A stretch of DNA of 14,885 nucleotides from Bifidobacterium breve (GTDB lineage Bacteria; Actinomycetota; Actinomycetes; Mycobacteriales; Mycobacteriaceae). Below are positions 1 through 6,369 of this stretch, in pieces. The DNA is taken from assembly GCA_945882475.1 (NCBI GenBank), contig CAMCWJ010000032.1:1-14885 (forward strand), given 5' to 3'. The notes beneath the pieces were generated by a model, which worked only from the letters and a program-made list of their open reading frames with translations, searched no databases and had not been told where the DNA came from. Each line of letters starts with the position of its first letter. The stretch's first letter is position 1. Made by a program: the position numbers and the translations under genes.

Positions 1-93
1 CATCGGCTGGTTGACCACGAAGCGGCCGTCCCGGGGCTTACTTCTGCCCGCCGCCTTGACCTTCTCGACGGCGGTATCTAACGCATTACTCAT
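1..93 (-). CDS. chsH2: ChsH2-type MaoC/DUF35 hydratase subunit, N-terminal fragment
   Basis: Only the first 31 codons are in the window; the gene runs off the left edge. It starts with ATG (91-93, reverse) and reads MSNALDTAVEKVKAAGRS, then a stretch ending in VVNQPM. A charged N-terminal helix followed by 'VNQPM' fits the start of the MaoC-like domain of ChsH2 (Rv3542c type). That protein pairs with ChsH1 to hydrate the enoyl-CoA made from the three-carbon cholesterol side chain by ChsE1/ChsE2. The assignment rests mostly on position: it lies 28 bp downstream of fadE29 on the same strand, as Rv3542c follows Rv3543c in M. tuberculosis. No catalytic residues are visible. No strong Shine-Dalgarno is seen, so it may be translationally coupled to fadE29. 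Confidence 0.65.
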   Translation of the reverse strand, partial: MSNALDTAVEKVKAAGRSKPRDGRFVVNQPM

Positions 94-121
94 CGAACTG
101 CTCTGCTCTTCGCGCTAGCGC

Positions 122-1285
122 TCACCGGGGAACCCGGGGCACCTTCAGGCCCGCGGCGGCGACCTGCTCGCGCATCACCTCATTGACTCCGCCACCGAAG
201 GTGATCACCAGATTGCGCTTGGTGTGCGAGTCCAGCCACCTCAACAGTTCAGCGGTCTCCTCTTCGGCGGGATTGCCGTACTTGGAAACGATCTCCTCGG
301 CCAGCCGGCCGATCCGCTGGATCCGCTCGGTGGAGAACACCTTGGTGGCGGCGGCGTCGGCGACCTCGACGGTCTCCCCCGACGAAGCCACCTGCCAGTT
401 GAACAACTCGTTGACGCGCCAGATCGAGTGGATCTCGCCGAGGGAGCGCTTGACATCGTCCTGATCAATCGGCGTGATGCCGTTGCCACGGGGCTTGGAC
501 GCCCAGGCTTGGACGCGGTCGTAGATCCCGGCGATCTTGCCGGCCGGGCCGAGCATGACGCGCTCATGGTTGAGCTGAGTGGTGATCAGTCGCCAACCCG
601 CGTTCTCCTCGCCAACGAGCATCTCCGCCGGAACGCGGACATCGTTGTAGTAGGTCGCATTGGTGTGGTGCGCACCGTCGGACAGGATGATCGGCGTCCA
701 GGAGTAGCCCGGATCCTTGGTGTCGACGATGAGGATCGAAATCCCCTTGTGCTTGGCCGCTTCCGGGTCGGTGCGGCAGGCCAGCCAGACGTAGTCGGCG
801 TCATGGCCGCCGGTGGTCCAGATCTTCTGGCCGTTGACGATGTACTCATCACCGTGGCGGACCGCCGAGGTGCGCAGCGACGCCAGGTCGGTGCCGGCCT
901 CGGGTTCGGAGTAGCCGATTGCGAAGTGCACCTCACCGGCGAGGATCGCCGGCAAGAACTTCTTCTTCTGCAACTCGGTGCCGTAGACCTGCAGCGTCGG
1001 ACCGACGGTCTGCAGCGTGACGGCCGGCAGTGGCACTTCGGCGCGCGCTGCCTCGTTGACGAAGATCTGCTGCTCGATCGGTCCCAGGCCCAGGCCACCG
1101 AACTCCTTGGGCCAGCCGACGCCGAGTTTGCCGTCAGAGCCCATCCGCCGGATGATCGCGCGGTAGGCCTTACCGTGACGGTCGACCTCCATCTCCGCTG
1201 CTTCTTCCGGAGAAATCAGGTTCTGGAAATACTGCCGGAACTCGGCCTGCAGTTGCCGTTGCTCGGGTGTCAGTTCGATGTACAT
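122..1285 (-). CDS. fadE29: Acyl-CoA dehydrogenase ChsE2 (FadE29), cholesterol side chain
   Basis: This 387-residue acyl-CoA dehydrogenase is the length of M. tuberculosis FadE29/ChsE2. With ChsE1 it forms an alpha2beta2 FAD enzyme that dehydrogenates the 3-oxo-4-pregnene-20-carboxyl-CoA type side-chain intermediate. The N-terminal helical domain is followed by the substrate/FAD loop FAIGYSEPEAGTDLASL (about 121-137) and the WTTGG motif (156-160). The segment NHERVML places Glu241 where the catalytic base of ChsE2 is reported. I chose the ATG at 1285 (MYIELTPEQ) over an upstream in-frame start at 1450. It matches the family length, has a GGAG four bases upstream, and the extra 55 residues would be read through fadE28. 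It overlaps the 3' end of fadE28 by 16 bp, which suggests coupled translation of the two partner subunits. It belongs to the cyp125-fadE28-fadE29-chsH2 operon, expected to be under KstR. Confidence 0.93.
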   Translation of the reverse strand: MYIELTPEQRQLQAEFRQYFQNLISPEEAAEMEVDRHGKAYRAIIRRMGSDGKLGVGWPKEFGGLGLGPIEQQIFVNEAARAEVPLPAVTLQTVGPTLQVYGTELQKKKFLPAILAGEVHFAIGYSEPEAGTDLASLRTSAVRHGDEYIVNGQKIWTTGGHDADYVWLACRTDPEAAKHKGISILIVDTKDPGYSWTPIILSDGAHHTNATYYNDVRVPAEMLVGEENAGWRLITTQLNHERVMLGPAGKIAGIYDRVQAWASKPRGNGITPIDQDDVKRSLGEIHSIWRVNELFNWQVASSGETVEVADAAATKVFSTERIQRIGRLAEEIVSKYGNPAEEETAELLRWLDSHTKRNLVITFGGGVNEVMREQVAAAGLKVPRVPR

Positions 1286-2289
1286 TGCGCTCCAACCAGT
1301 TCCAGACGATGAGCCGGCCCGCCCAGCAGACGAGTCAGATCCTTGATTGATGAGTAGTACCGATGCATGGGATAGGTGACGTCCATTCCCATGCCGCCGT
1401 GCAGGTGGTGACAGGTCTGCATCGTAGGCGGAGCCTCCGATGTCAGCCAATAGCCCAGCACATCCAGATCGCCATCGGCGTCGCGGCCTTCACTCAAGCG
1501 CCATACCGCCGACGTCGAGATCAGATCCAGCGTCCGGGACGCGATGTAGATCTCAGCGAGTTGCGCCGATACCGCCTGGAAGGTGGACAGCGGCCTGCCG
1601 AACTGGTGGCGATTCGCCACATAGTCGGCGGTCAACCGAACCGCGCCGGCGACCAGGCCGGCCGCGAACGCCCCGGATGCCGCGATCACCAACTGGTTGA
1701 CCCGGTGCGCTGTCGAACCGTTCAACACCGCATCGGAGTCGACGGCCACGTCGGCGAATGTGACGGCGTATTCAGCCGCTCCCGTCGAGGACGGCGTCGC
1801 GATCAGTCGCACGCCATCGGCCTTGGGCGAGACCACCACGGCACCGTTGTCGGTGGTGACCAGAATCCAGGTGGCCTGCTCGGCATAGGGAACCGCAACC
1901 TTGGTGCCGTTAAGCCGGCCACTCACCAGTGTGGTCGCCGGCCGATCCGGCAGCGCTGCACCCGGTTCGTTGAGCGCGGCGGTCAGGATCGCGCCCTTGG
2001 CGACACCATCGAGAAAACGATCCTGCTGCGCCTCGCTAGCCAGATCCAACAGCGGGATCAGGCCGAGACCCAGGGTGGCAAACGCAGGCGAAATCGTTGC
2101 GTGCCTGCCGATCCCGGTCAGCGCGGTCGCGATCTCGGGCAGGCCGACTCCGTCGCCGCCGAGCCGGTCGGGCACTCCCAGTGCGGTAACTCCGCCGGAA
2201 ACCAATGCCTCCCAGGTGTTTTCGCGGTCCAGCACCGTATTCACCACATCGGCGACGGCCTGCTGTTCCGGTTCAGGAGTGAAGTCCAC
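1270..2289 (-). CDS. fadE28: Acyl-CoA dehydrogenase ChsE1 (FadE28), cholesterol side chain
   Basis: This 339-residue short acyl-CoA dehydrogenase has the same length as M. tuberculosis FadE28/ChsE1, the obligate partner of ChsE2. Visible features are ANRHQFGRPLSTFQAV (about 225-240), the conserved FAD-contacting arginine segment, and HLHGGMGMDVTYPMHRYY (295-312), the C-terminal ACAD glycine motif. The EPGA segment near 108 is a degenerate form of the SEPEAG loop seen in ChsE2. This fits the family view that ChsE1 contributes FAD and interface residues while the catalytic glutamate comes from ChsE2. The start is GTG (2287-2289, reverse), with a strong AAGGAGAT five bases upstream. Its 3' end overlaps fadE29 by 16 bp. 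It lies 44 bp downstream of cyp125, so co-transcription is likely. Confidence 0.93.
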   Translation of the reverse strand: MDFTPEPEQQAVADVVNTVLDRENTWEALVSGGVTALGVPDRLGGDGVGLPEIATALTGIGRHATISPAFATLGLGLIPLLDLASEAQQDRFLDGVAKGAILTAALNEPGAALPDRPATTLVSGRLNGTKVAVPYAEQATWILVTTDNGAVVVSPKADGVRLIATPSSTGAAEYAVTFADVAVDSDAVLNGSTAHRVNQLVIAASGAFAAGLVAGAVRLTADYVANRHQFGRPLSTFQAVSAQLAEIYIASRTLDLISTSAVWRLSEGRDADGDLDVLGYWLTSEAPPTMQTCHHLHGGMGMDVTYPMHRYYSSIKDLTRLLGGPAHRLELVGAQCTSN

Positions 2290-2293
2290 CCGA

Positions 2294-2301
2294 ATCTCCT
2301 T
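2294..2301 (-). promoter_or_regulatory. Ribosome binding site of fadE28
   Basis: The minus-strand sequence AAGGAGAT lies five bases before the GTG start of fadE28. It is a near-perfect complement to the 16S 3' end and is the main reason for accepting the GTG codon as the start. Confidence 0.75.
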
Positions 2302-2333
2302 GTGCTGTAGCGAAGTGTTAAGTACGGGGCGGT

Positions 2334-3578
2334 TTACGAAGCGGACGAACCGGTGTAGTCGACCTGCCAGTGCTTGATCGCGTTGAGCCAGCCCGAACGC
2401 AGCCGATCCGGTGTACCGACCGGGGTCAGGTCAGGCATGTGGTCGGCGATGGCATTGAAAATCAGGTTGATGGTCATCCGTGCGAGGTTCGCGCCGATGC
2501 AGAAGTGCACTCCGGTGCCACCGAATCCGACGTGGGGGTTGGGGTCGCGAAGAATGTTGAACGTATTCGGATCGTCGAACACCTCCTCGTCGAAGTTTGC
2601 GGAACGGTAGAACATCACGACCCGCTGACCCGCTTTGATCTTGACCCCGGACAATTCGGTATCGACAACCGCGGTGCGCTGAAATGCGGTGACCGGCGTT
2701 GCCCAGCGGACGATCTCGTCGGCCGCGGTCTCGGGACGCTCGCGCTTGTACAGATCCCACTGATCCGGGTTTTCGGTGAAGGCGATCATCCCGTGCGTGA
2801 TCGAGTTTCTGGTGGTCTCGCTGCCGGCGACGGCCAGCATCAGCACGAAGAAGGCGAACTCGTCGTCGGTCAATTTCTCACCGGCGACGTCCGCGTTGAT
2901 CAGCGCGGTGACGATGTCGTCCCCGGGTTCCTTCGCCTTCAACTCCGCCATTTGCATGGCGTAACCGACCATCTCCATCGATGACGTCCGCCCATCGACG
3001 TGGGCGAACTCCGGGTCCTCGTTGCCGGTCATCTCATTGGTCCAGCGGAAAAGCTGATCCCGGTCCTCCTGCGGAACGCCGAGAAGCCCGGCGATGGCCT
3101 GCAGGGGCAGCTCGCATGACACCTGCTCGACGAAGTCGCCCTGGCCTGCAGACGCGGCATTCTTGGCGATCATCTCGGCGCGCTGGTGCAGCTGGTCACG
3201 CAGGCGGCCGATGGCGCGCGGCGTGAACCCACGGGAGATGATCCGGCGCAACCGGTCGTGGTGTTCGCCGTCCATGTTGATCAGGATCACCGACTGCATC
3301 TCGATGTCCTCGCGGGCAATATCGTCGGCGAACTGCGGCAGTGCGGTGTTGGGCCCGCTGGCGTAGATGTCGTTGCGCCGCGAGACTTCCTTGACGTCCT
3401 TGTGCTTGGTGACGGCCCAGTAACCACCGTCGTTGAATCCGCCCTTACCGATCTGCTGCTCACACCACCAGACCGGAGCGGTTCGACGGAGCTCAGCAAG
3501 CTCGTCGATGGGCAGCCCCTTCACGCAGAGGTCCGGGTCGAGAAAATCCAGACCGGGGGGAATGTTGGGGGTGGGCAT
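2334..3578 (-). CDS. cyp125: Cytochrome P450 CYP125, steroid C26/C27 monooxygenase
   Basis: This 414-residue P450 most resembles CYP125A1 (Rv3545c). CYP125 hydroxylates the terminal side-chain methyl of cholesterol or cholest-4-en-3-one and oxidises it on to the acid, allowing CoA activation and beta-oxidation. The I-helix oxygen-activation motif AGSETT is at 251-256, the ExxR pair is E288/R291, and the heme loop FGGTGVHFCIGANLARM has the cysteine ligand at Cys360. No membrane anchor is seen, as usual for soluble bacterial P450s. An in-frame TAA (3582-3584, reverse) two codons before the ATG fixes the start; the protein is slightly shorter at the N-terminus than the M. tuberculosis annotation. 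A GAGGAG precedes the ATG. It is the first gene of the minus-strand operon, with a KstR-type box 20 bp upstream. Confidence 0.95.
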   Translation of the reverse strand: MPTPNIPPGLDFLDPDLCVKGLPIDELAELRRTAPVWWCEQQIGKGGFNDGGYWAVTKHKDVKEVSRRNDIYASGPNTALPQFADDIAREDIEMQSVILINMDGEHHDRLRRIISRGFTPRAIGRLRDQLHQRAEMIAKNAASAGQGDFVEQVSCELPLQAIAGLLGVPQEDRDQLFRWTNEMTGNEDPEFAHVDGRTSSMEMVGYAMQMAELKAKEPGDDIVTALINADVAGEKLTDDEFAFFVLMLAVAGSETTRNSITHGMIAFTENPDQWDLYKRERPETAADEIVRWATPVTAFQRTAVVDTELSGVKIKAGQRVVMFYRSANFDEEVFDDPNTFNILRDPNPHVGFGGTGVHFCIGANLARMTINLIFNAIADHMPDLTPVGTPDRLRSGWLNAIKHWQVDYTGSSAS

Positions 3579-3589
3579 GATTTAGAGAG

Positions 3590-3595
3590 CTCCTC
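3590..3595 (-). promoter_or_regulatory. Ribosome binding site of cyp125
   Basis: GAGGAG on the minus strand lies 11 bases before the cyp125 ATG. The transcript therefore has a leader, unlike the divergent fadA5. Confidence 0.6.
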
Positions 3596-3598
3596 ATT

Positions 3599-3612
3599 TA
3601 TGACGTGTTCTA
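3599..3612 (-). promoter_or_regulatory. KstR-type operator, cyp125 side
   Basis: On the plus strand the site reads TatGACgtGTTctA, which matches the mycobacterial KstR consensus TnnAACnnGTTnnA with one mismatch (GAC for AAC). It lies 20 bp upstream of the cyp125 start, just outside the Shine-Dalgarno. This is well placed for repression of the cyp125-fadE28-fadE29-chsH2 operon in the absence of steroid-CoA ligand. The match is read directly; binding is inferred from the consensus and gene context. Confidence 0.78.
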
Positions 3613-3677
3613 GTGCCAGTAAAACACGGCTCCACCGCAGACGAAAGGCACAAACGCATCCTTGCTTGTCAGAGTAA

Positions 3678-3691
3678 TGAAACGTGTTCTA
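3678..3691 (+). promoter_or_regulatory. KstR-type operator, fadA5 side
   Basis: The sequence TgaAACgtGTTctA is a perfect match to the published consensus TnnAACnnGTTnnA. It ends 10 bp before the fadA5 ATG and overlaps the proposed -10 element, so a bound repressor would occlude RNA polymerase. This is the second of two boxes in the cyp125/fadA5 spacer. Confidence 0.87.
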
Positions 3692-3695
3692 GCCT
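3690..3695 (+). promoter_or_regulatory. Putative -10 element of a leaderless fadA5 promoter
   Basis: TAGCCT fits the mycobacterial -10 pattern TANNNT. It ends exactly six bases before the fadA5 ATG, so the predicted +1 is the A of the start codon. No Shine-Dalgarno precedes the ATG, which fits a leaderless transcript. No convincing -35 was found. Confidence 0.5.
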
Positions 3696-3701
3696 GGCCC
3701 C

Positions 3702-4865
3702 ATGGGTCATCCAGTGATCGTTGACGCCACCAGAAGCCCGATCGGAAAGCGCGGTGGATGGCTTTCGGGCCTGCACGCCACCGAGTTACTCGGCGCCGTC
3801 CAGAAGGCCTTGGTCGAGAAGGCCGGGATCGACGGTGCCGACGTCGAGCAGATCATCGGCGGGTGCGTGACCCAGTTCGGCGAGCAGTCCAACAACATCA
3901 CCCGGGTCGCCTGGCTGACGGCCGGAATGCCCGAACAGGTCGGCGCGACGACCGTCGACTGCCAGTGCGGCAGCGCCCAGCAGGCCAACCATCTGATCGC
4001 CGGACTGATCGCCGCGGGCGCCATCGACGTCGGCATCGCCTGCGGCATCGAGGCCATGAGCCGTGTCGGCCTGGGTGCCAACGCCGGCCCGGACCGCTCC
4101 ATCATCCGGGCGGAATCCTGGGACCTCGACATGCCCGACCAGTTCACCGCCGCCGAGCGAATCGCCAAGCGCCGCGGCATCACCCGCGCCGACCTGGACC
4201 ACCTCGGACTGATCTCGCAGCAGAAGGCCAAGCGGGCCTGGGACGAAAACCGGTTCGACCGCGAGATCTCGGCCATCGAGGCCCCGGTGATCGACGAGAA
4301 CAAGCAACCCACCGCGCAGCGCCACATGGTGAGCCGGGACCAGGGTCTGCGGGACACCACAGCCGAGGGCCTGGCCGGGCTCAAGCCGGTCATGGAAGGC
4401 GGTCTGCACACCGCGGGCACGTCGTCTCAGATATCCGACGGTGCTGCGGCGGTGCTGTGGATGGACGAGGACAAGGCCAAGGCGCTCGGCCTGAAGCCTC
4501 GTGCCCGCATCGTCAGCCAGGCACTCGTCGGCTCCGAGGTCTACTACCACCTCGACGGTCCGGTGCAATCCACCGCGAAGGTGCTGGAGAAGGCCGGCAT
4601 GAAACTGGGCGACATCGACCTGGTCGAGATCAACGAAGCCTTCGCGTCGGTGGTGCTCAGCTGGGCCCAGGTGCACAACGCCGACATGGACAAGGTCAAC
4701 GTCAACGGGGGTGCGATCGCGCTGGGTCATCCTGTCGGCAGCACCGGTAGCCGGCTGATCACCACCGCGCTGCACGAACTCGAGCGCACCGACAAGTCCA
4801 CCGCGTTGATCACGATGTGTGCCGGCGGAGCGCTCTCCACCGGCACCATCATCGAGCGGATCTGA
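3702..4865 (+). CDS. fadA5: Steroid side-chain thiolase FadA5 (acetyl-CoA acetyltransferase family)
   Basis: This 387-residue type II thiolase corresponds to FadA5 (Rv3546). FadA5 cleaves 3-ketoacyl-CoA thioesters of the cholesterol side chain, releasing acetyl-CoA or propionyl-CoA. The nucleophile is Cys89 in VDCQCGSAQQA. The active-site set is completed by NEAF (311-314), His343 in GHPVG and Cys373 in CAGG. All four thiolase signatures are intact and the length is normal. The ATG at 3702 is the natural start: it gives the canonical N-terminus VIVDATRSPIGKRGG, and the operator ends just upstream. It is first in a two-gene unit with the ddn-like gene, which begins four bases after its stop, and is divergent from cyp125. 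It should be induced together with cyp125 through KstR. The closest alternative is another FadA-type thiolase, but synteny strongly favours FadA5. Confidence 0.95.
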   Translation: MGHPVIVDATRSPIGKRGGWLSGLHATELLGAVQKALVEKAGIDGADVEQIIGGCVTQFGEQSNNITRVAWLTAGMPEQVGATTVDCQCGSAQQANHLIAGLIAAGAIDVGIACGIEAMSRVGLGANAGPDRSIIRAESWDLDMPDQFTAAERIAKRRGITRADLDHLGLISQQKAKRAWDENRFDREISAIEAPVIDENKQPTAQRHMVSRDQGLRDTTAEGLAGLKPVMEGGLHTAGTSSQISDGAAAVLWMDEDKAKALGLKPRARIVSQALVGSEVYYHLDGPVQSTAKVLEKAGMKLGDIDLVEINEAFASVVLSWAQVHNADMDKVNVNGGAIALGHPVGSTGSRLITTALHELERTDKSTALITMCAGGALSTGTIIERI

Positions 4866-4869
4866 GGGC

Positions 4870-5325
4870 GTGACGAAGCCGGCCCCGAAAGGTCTTAACA
4901 GCCCGCGCACCAAGACGATCATCAAGTGGATGTCGCGGGCGAACACCTGGGTCTACAAGAAGACCAATGGCCGCGTCGGCGGCAAGTTCCTGCAAGGCGC
5001 GCCCGTCGCGCTGCTGACCACCATTGGCCGCAAGACCGGTGAACCACGCATCAGTCCGCTGCTGTTCTTGCGCGAGGGAAACCGGATCGTGCTCATCGCG
5101 TCGCAGGGCGGGGCTGCCACCAACCCGATGTGGTACCTGAACCTCAAAGCGAATCCTAAGGTTTCCGTGCAGATCAAGGATGAGGTCCTCAATCTGACCG
5201 CACGTGTAGCCACCGAAGATGAACGCGCGCACTACTGGCCGAAGATGGCGGCGATGTACACCAGCTTCGACGATTACCAAGCGTGGACCGACCGGGTGAT
5301 CCCGGTCGTCATCTGCGACCCATAG
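4870..5325 (+). CDS. ddn: Deazaflavin (F420)-dependent nitroreductase, Ddn family
   Basis: This 151-residue split-barrel protein is the same length as M. tuberculosis Ddn (Rv3547) and aligns with it along the whole length without gaps. Ddn uses reduced F420; it can reduce quinones and activates the nitroimidazoles pretomanid and delamanid. Conserved blocks include APVALLTTIGRKTGEPR (44-60), NPMWYLNLKANPKV (85-98) and QAWTDRVIPVVICDP at the C-terminus. Relative to Ddn from memory, Ser78, Tyr130 and Tyr136 are kept, but Tyr65 is Leu, Lys79 is Gln and Tyr133 is Phe. The start is GTG at 4870, which gives the family length. An upstream in-frame ATG at 4819 lies inside fadA5 and would add 17 residues. 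The gene follows fadA5 by four bases, so it is probably co-expressed under KstR. Confidence 0.9.
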   Translation: MTKPAPKGLNSPRTKTIIKWMSRANTWVYKKTNGRVGGKFLQGAPVALLTTIGRKTGEPRISPLLFLREGNRIVLIASQGGAATNPMWYLNLKANPKVSVQIKDEVLNLTARVATEDERAHYWPKMAAMYTSFDDYQAWTDRVIPVVICDP

Positions 5326-5452
5326 ATCCCCGCTGCGACGCTCCCCACCCCCGATACGACGCCCCCACCCCCCGCCGAGCGTCGCGCTGGCGCGACGTTG
5401 GGCGTCGGCGGTCGCGCTGGCGCGACGCTCGGCGTACGCGTCGGCGTAGGCG
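5326..5452. repeat. Convergent intergenic spacer with nested GC-rich inverted and direct repeats
   Basis: This spacer lies between the converging stops of ddn and the first SDR gene. A 15-bp perfect inverted repeat has its left arm at 5373-5387 and right arm at 5420-5434. Inside it, the 17-bp segment GTCGCGCTGGCGCGACG occurs twice as a direct repeat (5381-5397 and 5411-5427). Each copy is itself a 7-8 bp hairpin. The left part is C-rich and the right part repeats GGCGT-like words. There is no T-tract, so it is not a classical intrinsic terminator. In a convergent position, though, a bidirectional stop signal is the simplest reading. No gene is seen. Confidence 0.75.
5373..5434. terminator. 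Probable bidirectional terminator hairpin
   Basis: The arms CGCCGAGCGTCGCGC and GCGCGACGCTCGGCG pair perfectly over 15 bp and enclose 32 bases. Two small alternative hairpins with TG loops can form instead. The position between converging genes supports termination, but the missing U-tract keeps this tentative. Mycobacterial terminators often lack one. Confidence 0.5.
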
Positions 5453-6358
5453 TCAGGCGCCGTAGACCGGCACCGGCGGACGGCCTTCGGCGAGCAGGGT
5501 TCGCACCACGGGGCCGAGCTCACCCGGTTCCCAACGGGCACCTTTGTCCACCTCGGCGCCGTGCTGCCACCCTTCGGCAGCCCGGATGATGCCGCCCTCG
5601 ACCTCGAACACCCGGCCGGTGACGTCACGGGATTCGGTGCTGCCCAGCCAGACCACCAACGGCGAAATGTTCTCCGGCGCCATGGAATCGAAATCTTTGC
5701 CCTGCGTTGACATCATGTCGGCGAACACTGTCTCGGTCATCCGGGTGCGCGCCGACGGTGCGATCGCGTTGACGGTCACGCCGTAGCGGCCCATCTCGGC
5801 GGCGGCCACCAGAGTCAAGGCGGCGATGCCGGCCTTGGCGGCGCTGTAGTTGCCCTGCCCGACGCTGCCCTGCAGGCCGGCTCCGGAACTGGTGTTGATG
5901 ATGCGGGCGTCGACCGCTTTGCCCTCCTTGGCCAGTGCACGCCAGTAGGCGCCGGCGTGCCGGGTGGTCGCGAAGTGTCCTTTGAGGTGAACGGCCACAA
6001 CGGCATCGAACTCGGTCTCGCTGGTGTTGGCGATCATCCGGTCGCGCACTATGCCGGCATTGTTGACCAGAACGTCGAGTCCGCCGAAGGCCTCGACTGC
6101 GGTCTGGATCAACCCCGCCGCCTGATCCCAGTCGGCCACGTTGGCCCCGCTGGTGACGGCTTCCCCACCGGCAGAAACGATTTCGTCGACGACGCCCTGG
6201 GCGGCACTACCCCCGCCGGCCGGCGAGCCGTCCAGTCCGACACCGATGTCGTTGACCACGACGCGCGCCCCCTCGGCGGCGAAGGCCAACGCATGCGCGC
6301 GGCCGATACCTCCGCCGGCACCGGTGACGATGACAACCCGACCGTCGAGCAATCCCAT
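5453..6358 (-). CDS. Short-chain dehydrogenase/reductase (Rv3548c type)
   Basis: This is a 301-residue SDR, longer than the classical 250 because of a C-terminal extension (about 262-301) rich in Pro, Glu and Gly. The nucleotide-binding motif TGAGGGIG is at 12-19, and VNDIG after beta2 (Asp37) points to NAD rather than NADP. NNAG is at 99-102, Ser158 lies in NTSSG, and Tyr171/Lys175 form YSAAK, so the catalytic set is complete. The fold resembles the dehydrogenase domain of peroxisomal multifunctional enzyme type 2. A hydroxyacyl-CoA or hydroxysteroid dehydrogenase role is therefore plausible, but the true substrate in sterol breakdown is unassigned to my knowledge. The ATG start has AGGAGA five bases upstream. 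It lies nine bases after the second SDR gene, so both probably share the KstR2-controlled promoter. Confidence 0.85.
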   Translation of the reverse strand: MGLLDGRVVIVTGAGGGIGRAHALAFAAEGARVVVNDIGVGLDGSPAGGGSAAQGVVDEIVSAGGEAVTSGANVADWDQAAGLIQTAVEAFGGLDVLVNNAGIVRDRMIANTSETEFDAVVAVHLKGHFATTRHAGAYWRALAKEGKAVDARIINTSSGAGLQGSVGQGNYSAAKAGIAALTLVAAAEMGRYGVTVNAIAPSARTRMTETVFADMMSTQGKDFDSMAPENISPLVVWLGSTESRDVTGRVFEVEGGIIRAAEGWQHGAEVDKGARWEPGELGPVVRTLLAEGRPPVPVYGA

Positions 6359-6363
6359 TGCGT

Positions 6364-6369
6364 TCTCCT
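6364..6369 (-). promoter_or_regulatory. Ribosome binding site of the Rv3548c-type SDR gene
   Basis: AGGAGA lies five bases before the ATG and overlaps the TAG stop of the preceding SDR gene. Translation of the two dehydrogenases is therefore likely to be linked. Confidence 0.65.

Noticed and set aside
224..1312. Long plus-strand open frame opposite fadE29
   Set aside because: It is Arg/Gly/Asp-rich with no recognisable domain, and it mirrors a well-supported acyl-CoA dehydrogenase. Such frames are common opposite high-GC genes.
1286..1450. N-terminal extension of FadE29
   Set aside because: The extra 55 residues are read out of frame through fadE28 and do not resemble the dehydrogenase N-terminus.
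1363..2310. Long plus-strand open frame opposite fadE28
   Set aside because: Low-information composition and no ribosome site or motif; the minus-strand ChsE1 explains the region fully.
3786..4946. 386-codon minus-strand open frame opposite fadA5
   Set aside because: FadA5 has all thiolase motifs on the plus strand. The opposite frame is Gly/Asp/Val-rich shadow sequence.
5373..5434. Possible CRISPR or attachment-site repeat
   Set aside because: There are only two 17-bp copies, 30 bp apart and inside a hairpin, with no cas gene, integrase or tRNA nearby.
5398..5589. Small Arg-rich plus-strand frame over the repeat
   Set aside because: It is created by the GC-rich repeat and the antisense of the SDR 3' end, and has no start context or family resemblance.
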